This document shows, one piece after another, positions 58,100 through 64,000 of a stretch of 64,000 bases of DNA. Below the pieces are notes generated by a model. That model worked only from the letters and a program-made list of their open reading frames with translations, was not told the origin of the DNA and searched no databases. Position 1 is the first letter of the stretch; each line of letters begins with the position of its first letter. Where the stretch lies: assembly GCA_006844605.1 (NCBI GenBank), contig SPJN01000006.1:29419-93418 (forward strand), written 5' to 3'. This stretch comes from Hyphomicrobiales bacterium. Its GTDB lineage: Bacteria; Pseudomonadota; Alphaproteobacteria; SPJN01. Made by a program: the position numbers and the translations under genes.

Positions 58100-60103
58100 T
58101 TATTCAAATTCCAAAATGATTTCATCAACCGCAAGGGAATCACCTGCCACCGCATTGATGACAGACACTGTGCCGTCGCGTTCTGCGCGCAGCACATTCT
58201 CCATCTTCATCGCTTCGACGACCGCCAATGCCTCACCCGCATGAACCTTTTGACCAACCTCTACATTGATAGAGACGACCAGGCCCGGCATGGGGCATAG
58301 CAACATTTTGGAGGTGTCGGGCGCTTCCTTGACAGGCATCAACGCGGCCAGCTCTGCGGCGCGCTTGGTACGCACGCGCACATCGCATGAGGTGCCGCCC
58401 TGCTCTACCGAGAAACGCCCCGGCGTCCAATCAACCTGCACCGTAATGTGGTGCCCGTTGACTGTTCCATAAAATCGACCACGACCGACAATCCAATCTG
58501 AATGAACGGACACAAGTTTGCCGCTCTCTTCAAACGTCACATCCAGACCGCCATCAACTTCTTCAACAGAAACGGGGAACAGACGATCACCAAGGCTGAC
58601 CACGCGCTCTGCTGCAATCTTGACACCGCCAAGATTAAGCTGACCTGAAATCTGTGCCGCACGGGCACGATCCTTATGATCAATAAAGGCCGCAACAGCA
58701 GCAAGGTTTGTTGCGCGGTCATCTTCCAATGGCGCGCCTTCGAACCCGTCAGGATATTCCTCGGCAATAAAGCCGGTGGTGATATTGCCTGACCGGAAAC
58801 GATCATGTGACAGCACCGCAGCAAGGAACGGCACATTGTGATTGATGCCGCGCACATAGAACCCATCCAGCGCCGTGATCATATGATCAACAGCCGCCGC
58901 ACGATCAGGACCGTGGGTGCAAAGCTTGGCAATCATGGGATCGTAGAACATGGAAATTTCCGCGCCCTCAAACACACCCGTATCATTACGAATGGTCAGA
59001 CCGTTTTCAGTGCCTTCTGCCGGGGGACGATACCGCGTCAAACGCCCGATCGACGGCAGGAAGTTACGGAACGGATCTTCTGCATAGATACGGCTTTCCA
59101 TGGCCCAGCCATTGATGCCGATGTCTGATTGCTTCATCGCTAGCTTTTCACCCGCAGCAACGCGGATCATCTGTTCCACAAGATCAATACCGGTGATCAA
59201 TTCAGTGACCGGGTGTTCCACCTGCAAACGAGTATTCATTTCAAGGAAGTAGAAGTTCCGGTCGCCATCGACAATGAACTCAACCGTACCGGCAGAGCAA
59301 TAGTCCACCGCCTCAGCCAAGGCAATTGCCTGAGCGCCCATCGCGTCACGCGTTGCCTCATCAAGGAAGGGGCTGGGCGCTTCTTCGATCACTTTTTGAT
59401 GGCGGCGCTGGATGGAACATTCACGTTCATTCAAATGTATGGTGTTGCCATGCTTGTCAGCCAGCACCTGAATTTCAATATGGCGCGGCTGGGTCACAAA
59501 CTTTTCAATGAAGACGCGATCATCACCAAAGCTGGACACAGCTTCGTTCACGGCAAGCTGGAAACCTTCGCGTGCTTCCGCACTGTCCCAGGCAACGCGC
59601 ATCCCCTTACCACCGCCACCGGCGGAGGCCTTGATCATCACGGGGTAGCCGATTTCATCAGCGATTTTCACCGCCTCGTCCGCGTCCTTGATCACGCCAA
59701 GGTAACCGGGAACCGTGCTGACGCCTGCGGCATCGGCAAGTTTTTTGGATTCGATCTTGTCACCCATCGCGGCGATGGCCTTTTGGCCCGGGCCGATAAA
59801 GGTGATGCCCGCGTCTTCAAGCGCATCGCAGAACGCGGCATTTTCAGACAGGAAGCCAAAGCCCGGATGCACAGCCTGTGCGCCGGTTTCTTTACAGGCC
59901 TGAATGATCTTGTCCATCAACAGATAGGATTCAGATGCCGGGGGCGGCCCCAAAAAGACAGCCTCGTCCGCCATGCGAACATGCAGGCCATCGGCATCTG
60001 CTTCGGAATAAACGGCAACAGTTTTGATGCCCATTTTGCGCGCGGTCTTGATGACCCGGCATGCGATTTCGCCACGATTGGCGATCAGAATTTTGTCAAA
60101 CAT
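58100..60103 (-). CDS. pccA: Propionyl-CoA carboxylase, alpha subunit
   Basis: 667 aa biotin carboxylase/carrier of propionyl-CoA carboxylase, leading to methylmalonyl-CoA. ATP-grasp signatures PVMIKASAGGGGKGMRVAW and EMNTRLQVEHPVTELITG; the BT linker domain follows (about residues 500-595); the biotinylated Lys633 is in VEAMKMENVLRAE. Compare mccA (44531), which is related but has the MCC-type end. Together with pccB (21 bp upstream) it forms the standard holoenzyme. Confidence 0.93.
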   Translation of the reverse strand: MFDKILIANRGEIACRVIKTARKMGIKTVAVYSEADADGLHVRMADEAVFLGPPPASESYLLMDKIIQACKETGAQAVHPGFGFLSENAAFCDALEDAGITFIGPGQKAIAAMGDKIESKKLADAAGVSTVPGYLGVIKDADEAVKIADEIGYPVMIKASAGGGGKGMRVAWDSAEAREGFQLAVNEAVSSFGDDRVFIEKFVTQPRHIEIQVLADKHGNTIHLNERECSIQRRHQKVIEEAPSPFLDEATRDAMGAQAIALAEAVDYCSAGTVEFIVDGDRNFYFLEMNTRLQVEHPVTELITGIDLVEQMIRVAAGEKLAMKQSDIGINGWAMESRIYAEDPFRNFLPSIGRLTRYRPPAEGTENGLTIRNDTGVFEGAEISMFYDPMIAKLCTHGPDRAAAVDHMITALDGFYVRGINHNVPFLAAVLSHDRFRSGNITTGFIAEEYPDGFEGAPLEDDRATNLAAVAAFIDHKDRARAAQISGQLNLGGVKIAAERVVSLGDRLFPVSVEEVDGGLDVTFEESGKLVSVHSDWIVGRGRFYGTVNGHHITVQVDWTPGRFSVEQGGTSCDVRVRTKRAAELAALMPVKEAPDTSKMLLCPMPGLVVSINVEVGQKVHAGEALAVVEAMKMENVLRAERDGTVSVINAVAGDSLAVDEIILEFE

Positions 60104-60124
60104 AATGTTTTCCTCAAGCCAAAC

Positions 60125-61663
60125 TTAAAGCGGGATATTGTCGTGCTTCTTCCACGGGTTCTCTAACTCCTTATCCTCAAGAAGTTGGAGGGCGCGCGCA
60201 ATGCGACGCCGTGTGGAATGGGGCTTGATCACATCATCGATATAGCCACGGGCTGAGGCCACAAACGGATTGGCGAAGCGGTCCTCATATTCCTTGGTCT
60301 TCTCGGCAATCGCCTCTGCGTCACCGATTTGCGACCGGAAGATAATTTCCACGGCACCCTTGGCACCCATTACCGCAATTTCAGCTGATGGCCATGCATA
60401 GTTCATGTCGCCGCGCAAATGCTTGGACGCCATCACATCATAGGCACCGCCATAGGCCTTGCGGGTAATCACCGTAATCTTCGGCACTGTTGCTTCACCA
60501 TAGGCGAACAACAATTTTGCACCATGTTTGATGATACCGTTATGTTCCTGCGCCGTACCGGGCAGGAAGCCGGGCACATCAACCAGCGTCACAATCGGGA
60601 TATTGAACGCATCGCAGAAACGAACAAAGCGCGCTGCCTTACGGCTTGAATCAATGTCCAACACACCTGCCAGCACCATCGGCTGATTGGCAACGAACCC
60701 AACAGACTTGCCGCCCACACGGCCAAAGCCTGTGATGATGTTCTTGGCAAAGGACGGTTGAATCTCAAAGAAGTCGGCCTCGTCCACCACCTTGTGAATG
60801 ATTTCCATCATATCATAGGGCTTGTTCGGGTTGGACGGGATAATTGTGTCAAGCGAGCCTTCCAACCGATCAATGGGATCTTCTGTCGGACGCTGCGGCA
60901 CCTCTTCCCTGTTGGACAGGGGTAGAAAGTCAAACATGCGGCGCGTCTGTTCCAGCGCCTCCACATCATTGTCATAGGCATTGTCAGCAACCGACGATTT
61001 GGATGTGTGCGTTACCGCACCGCCCAGTTCTTCCTGCGTGACGGTTTCCTGTGTCACCGTCTTCACCACATCAGGGCCGGTCACAAACATATAGCTTGTG
61101 TCTTTCACCATGAAGATAAAGTCAGTCATCGCCGGTGAGTAAACCGCCCCACCCGCGCACGGGCCCATGATCACTGAAATCTGCGGCACCACTCCTGATG
61201 CCAATACGTTCTTTTGGAAGACGTCGGCATAACCGCCAAGGCTGGCCACACCTTCCTGAATACGTGCGCCGCCTGAATCGTTCAGGCCAATAACCGGCGC
61301 ACCGTTTTTCATCGCCATGTCCATGATTTTACAAATCTTGGCAGCATGCGTTTCTGAAAGCGAGCCACCGAAAACCGTGAAGTCCTGCGAATAGACAAAG
61401 GTTTTACGACCATTGATCGTGCCCCAACCGGTCACGACACCATCGCCCGGGGTCTTGGTGGCCGGGTCGTTCATGTCAAAGTCGGTGCAGCGATGCTCCA
61501 CAAACATGTCATATTCTTCGAAAGAATCTTCATCGAGCAAAAGATCGATACGTTCCCGTGCCGTTAGCTTGCCACGACCATGCTGCGCATCAATACGCTT
61601 TTGGCCGCCACCAAGCCGGGCGCGTTCGCGCCGTTCTTCAAGCTCTCTAATAATTTTATTCAT
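60125..61663 (-). CDS. pccB: Propionyl-CoA carboxylase, beta subunit
   Basis: 512 aa carboxyltransferase. Blocks: [121 protein letters not shown] and [24 protein letters not shown]. These are diagnostic of PccB rather than MccB. A frame to 61714 has extra residues [11 protein letters not shown] with no ribosome site; ATG 61661-61663 has GAGGAG ten bases before it. Confidence 0.93.
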   Translation of the reverse strand: MNKIIRELEERRERARLGGGQKRIDAQHGRGKLTARERIDLLLDEDSFEEYDMFVEHRCTDFDMNDPATKTPGDGVVTGWGTINGRKTFVYSQDFTVFGGSLSETHAAKICKIMDMAMKNGAPVIGLNDSGGARIQEGVASLGGYADVFQKNVLASGVVPQISVIMGPCAGGAVYSPAMTDFIFMVKDTSYMFVTGPDVVKTVTQETVTQEELGGAVTHTSKSSVADNAYDNDVEALEQTRRMFDFLPLSNREEVPQRPTEDPIDRLEGSLDTIIPSNPNKPYDMMEIIHKVVDEADFFEIQPSFAKNIITGFGRVGGKSVGFVANQPMVLAGVLDIDSSRKAARFVRFCDAFNIPIVTLVDVPGFLPGTAQEHNGIIKHGAKLLFAYGEATVPKITVITRKAYGGAYDVMASKHLRGDMNYAWPSAEIAVMGAKGAVEIIFRSQIGDAEAIAEKTKEYEDRFANPFVASARGYIDDVIKPHSTRRRIARALQLLEDKELENPWKKHDNIPL

Positions 61664-61801
61664 CTGAGATCGTCTCCTCATCACGACGGCTATACCGGTC
61701 CGCAGGCGGACCAAAAGTCGTTCGCCGGTCAGATTAGTGATTGATATGTCTTAGTAAGAGACGGGTAGCATTTTGCCCTGCAAAAGCAAACAAATTTGCG
61801 C

Positions 61802-62500
61802 CTAATTTTGCTTGATAAGGCCCAAAAAGCGTTCCGCTGACAGTATGTCAGCTTTAAGCCGTTTTCTGCGGTCTTCAGCCTCAAAATCACTGCCCCAAAC
61901 CTCGGCCTGATAAAGCTCTTCATGCAGGCCCAGATCAAAGGCTTGCGCCCCCTCAATCACCTCACGCCACACAAACAACCCCAGCACGAATGACCCGGTA
62001 ATCGATATCACCGTGTGCAATGCGGACAGGGTGAACGGGTCAGCCTGCAGCAGCAATTCCTGCGCCAAAGCCAGCGTCTTATCAGGTTGGGCCTGATGGA
62101 TGATGCCGCCTGCCAGCGCAAAGCGTAAACCGAACCGCTCCTCAGCCTGTTTCAGCACCGGGTCCCATGCCTGTGATTGTGCTGCAACCAGTTTATGGGG
62201 TTCTGTCGCGCGATAACACAGCGTGTCACTGCCTGCGTAACCGGCAAGGTCGGCCACGATCGCGTCAACCTGTGGGGCGATACGATCAATAGCAGAAACT
62301 GCCAGCGTCATTGCCGCCATACTGTCGGGGACAATCTCGTCTTCCTGCGCGTCCCATTCTGACGCGATTTCAACAGCAAGCGCCTGTGTCGGCACGATCA
62401 GGGCATTCTTGCCGGGGGTTTTGATGGGACGGGTATCAAGGCCAACTGACCAGCCGCCTTCAACTTCCAGTGCGTCCGTTTGTTTGTAAAATCGCTTCAT
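61802..62500 (-). CDS. ATP12 family F1-ATPase assembly chaperone
   Basis: 232 aa. In mitochondria ATP12 holds the alpha subunit of F1-ATPase during assembly; bacterial homologues are found almost only in Alphaproteobacteria and are taken as ancestral. Family sequences: RFYKQTDALEVEGGWSVGLDTRPIKTPGKNALIVPT and AGYAGSDTLCYRATEP. Its ATG overlaps the stop of the HAD gene by 4 bp (ATGA arrangement), so both may be translationally coupled. Confidence 0.88.
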   Translation of the reverse strand: MKRFYKQTDALEVEGGWSVGLDTRPIKTPGKNALIVPTQALAVEIASEWDAQEDEIVPDSMAAMTLAVSAIDRIAPQVDAIVADLAGYAGSDTLCYRATEPHKLVAAQSQAWDPVLKQAEERFGLRFALAGGIIHQAQPDKTLALAQELLLQADPFTLSALHTVISITGSFVLGLFVWREVIEGAQAFDLGLHEELYQAEVWGSDFEAEDRRKRLKADILSAERFLGLIKQN

Positions 62501-63186
62501 GACCCAAATCCATTTTCAGCCAACCACGGCAGCAATTCCGCTGCGTCTTCAAGAACGGTTTTTGCCCCCGCCTCGACCAACAGCGCCCTATCGTGATTGC
62601 CCCAATCAACACCGACCGCCAAACAATCGGCGGCCACCGCCATTTCCATATCAAAACTTGTGTCACCGATCATGGCCGTTGCCGTCGCAGGGACGCCGTG
62701 GCGCAAGGTCAATTGCTGCAACATATCCGGGTGCGGTTTTGAATGCGCCTCATCAGCGGTAATCGCATCGTCAACAAGGCCGCGTAAATCGTGAAGGTCC
62801 AAAATACTTTCCAGACCCCGACGGCTTTTACCCGTGGCAACCGTTACGATCATGCCCTGATCCTTTGCCGCCTGAAGGCAGCTAAGAACATTCGGATAAA
62901 GCGGCTGATCATAGGCGGGGTCGATCTTTAACCGATTGAAGGCTTGTTTGTACCGCTCCCCAATCAATTGCACATCGTCAAAGTCAGCATCGTGCCCCAT
63001 GTTTTCCAACAGACGACCGATTGCACCGGTCAGGGACAGGCCGACAATCGCGCGTATGGCGTGATCCTCAGGGCCGGGACGGCCAAGTTCGTCAAACGCT
63101 GTGTGCATGGACGCTACGATCAACCCCGCAGAGTCAACCAGCGTTCCATCGCAGTCAAAAACCAGCATTGTGTCCTGCACACCCAT
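62497..63186 (-). CDS. HAD superfamily hydrolase (subfamily IA), phosphatase
   Basis: 229 aa. Motif I is FDCDGTLVDSAG (nucleophile Asp in the first DxD), motif II is the Thr in VTVATGKSRRG, motif III Lys in HSKPHPDM, and motif IV is MIGDTSFDMEMAV. Resembles phosphoglycolate phosphatase, but the substrate is uncertain. It lies 6 bp after the RluC-type gene, in the order rluC-HAD-ATP12 that often recurs in Alphaproteobacteria. Confidence 0.88.
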   Translation of the reverse strand: MGVQDTMLVFDCDGTLVDSAGLIVASMHTAFDELGRPGPEDHAIRAIVGLSLTGAIGRLLENMGHDADFDDVQLIGERYKQAFNRLKIDPAYDQPLYPNVLSCLQAAKDQGMIVTVATGKSRRGLESILDLHDLRGLVDDAITADEAHSKPHPDMLQQLTLRHGVPATATAMIGDTSFDMEMAVAADCLAVGVDWGNHDRALLVEAGAKTVLEDAAELLPWLAENGFGS

Positions 63187-63192
63187 CCCGCC

Positions 63193-64000
63193 CTAGCCCT
63201 TGCGGCGTTTGCCTGTATCAGCCGCAAAGGGGCTGGGATGATTGGTAAGGAAGGTCAGATCAGCCCATGTCTTTTTCATGTGGCCACTTAGGTCTGCCGT
63301 AACATTCAGGCGGCCGCCCTTGGGGTGGGCGATATCAATTTCACGCGCGTGAAGATGCAGTTTCTTTGACACACCTTCCAGCATCGCTTCGGCACCGCCA
63401 TACTTGCCATCGCCAACGATGGGCGTGCCAAGCTGGGCCATGTGCGCCCGCAATTGATGGGTGCGCCCCGTTAACGGCTGTAGCGCCATAAAGGCGGCGC
63501 GGCGGCCCATCTGTTCCAAAACCTCATAGGCAGTACGCGCGGGCTTTGCCTCAGGATGGTCGCGATCAACAACGCCAACACGCTCATGCGCACCCTGCGG
63601 GCCACGCCCCGGCAACTTGGCAAGGGCGGCATCAATCTCCCCCTCTTTCGGGGTTGGCACGCCAGAGACTAACGCCCAATAGGTTTTCACTGCATCGCGC
63701 GCGCGAAAGCTTTGCGTTAATGAACGGGCCGCTGCACCGGTACGGGCCACAACCAAAATACCGGACGTGTCACGGTCAAGGCGATGAACAAGTTTTGGCT
63801 TGTCTTCATGGGAACCAACAAGACCAGCCAACAGGCCATCAAGGTGCCGCTCTGTATTCGTGCCGCCCTGCACCGCCAAGCCCGATGGTTTGTTCAAAAC
63901 AAACAGGTCATCATCCCCGTGAATAACAAGCGAGCGGATATAGTCGCGATCCTTGGCAGACAGGCGTTCCTGTGTTGGCTTTTTCTGTTGTCCGGCAGGG
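63193..64000 (-). CDS. RluC/RluD-type rRNA pseudouridine synthase (partial, N-terminus outside window)
   Basis: The minus-strand frame stays open to the right edge; the visible part (about 269 codons) starts inside the linker (RDYIRSLVIHGDDDLFVLNKPSGLAVQGG), before the catalytic Asp in KLVHRLDRDTSGILVVARTG. The last conserved block is THQLRAHMAQLGTPIVGDGKYGG. An S4 RNA-binding domain probably lies outside the window. An internal ATG at 63897 should not be taken as the start because conserved sequence continues upstream of it. Which uridine is modified cannot be told. Confidence 0.92.
   Translation of the reverse strand, partial: PAGQQKKPTQERLSAKDRDYIRSLVIHGDDDLFVLNKPSGLAVQGGTNTERHLDGLLAGLVGSHEDKPKLVHRLDRDTSGILVVARTGAAARSLTQSFRARDAVKTYWALVSGVPTPKEGEIDAALAKLPGRGPQGAHERVGVVDRDHPEAKPARTAYEVLEQMGRRAAFMALQPLTGRTHQLRAHMAQLGTPIVGDGKYGGAEAMLEGVSKKLHLHAREIDIAHPKGGRLNVTADLSGHMKKTWADLTFLTNHPSPFAADTGKRRKG

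Noticed and set aside
59213..60166. Plus-strand frame of 317 codons opposite pccA
   Set aside because: It is a long open frame antisense to a certain pccA gene, without any recognisable domain or ribosome site; the codon bias of pccA explains it.

Overview
The window is a stretch of alphaproteobacterial chromosome, G+C roughly in the mid-fifties by eye. The evidence is the block tig-clpP-clpX-lon-hupB-tRNA-Val next to a complete-order nuo operon, a sigma54-type glnBA locus, DUF1489, an ATP12-family F1 assembly chaperone, a [4Fe-4S] APS reductase and ParE with the alphaproteobacterial layout. Catabolic acyl-CoA genes (leucine and propionyl-CoA branches) fit an aerobic heterotroph. A marine lineage is possible, but the sequence alone cannot name a genus. 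No insertion sequence, prophage, CRISPR array, rRNA operon or plasmid gene was seen.

Layout. 1-10985 (minus strand): respiratory complex I, nuoA to nuoL; nuoL runs off the left edge. 11320-20319 (minus): tRNA-Asp, a small membrane protein, tRNA-Val, hupB with its own promoter and terminator, a GST, lon, clpX, clpP, tig and tRNA-Leu(UAG). 20544-26943 (minus): a bifunctional NAD(P)HX repair enzyme, an amidase, a histidine phosphatase, a thiolase-like protein and an aminotransferase. 27063-30676 (plus): a fused retropepsin-like/RimK protein, then glnB-glnA behind a sigma54-type promoter and closed by a strong bidirectional terminator. 30773-34590 (minus): two membrane proteins, an acyltransferase and an old-yellow-enzyme homologue. 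34716-38997 (plus): parE, a small lipoprotein and an RhlE-like helicase with a repetitive tail. 39033-41567 (minus): D-cysteine desulfhydrase-like enzyme and an aldehyde dehydrogenase. 41739-44087 (plus): a GNAT enzyme and two PaaG-like crotonases. 44091-52808 (minus): mgtE followed by a leucine/isovalerate catabolic operon (ivd, thiolase, mccB, liuC, mccA) and DUF1489. 53064-54639 (plus): a Tat-exported nitroreductase-like protein coupled to a MarR regulator, behind a promoter carrying two near-palindromic operators. Then a group 3 truncated haemoglobin, tRNA-Leu(GAG), cysH, lipB, a GNAT, a VOC protein, propionyl-CoA carboxylase (pccA/pccB), ATP12, a HAD phosphatase and an RluC-type pseudouridine synthase that runs off the right edge.

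Most of the window is conserved core genome. The less ordinary parts are regulatory or structural: the double operator at 53017-53048, the fused S6-modification protein at 27063, a duplicated stop-codon hairpin at 43171-43236, in-frame microrepeats in two proteins, an RpoH-like promoter before lon, and a dyad plus DnaA box before clpX. No clearly new multi-gene system was found; the MarR/nitroreductase module with the adjacent haemoglobin is the best candidate for an undescribed small regulon.
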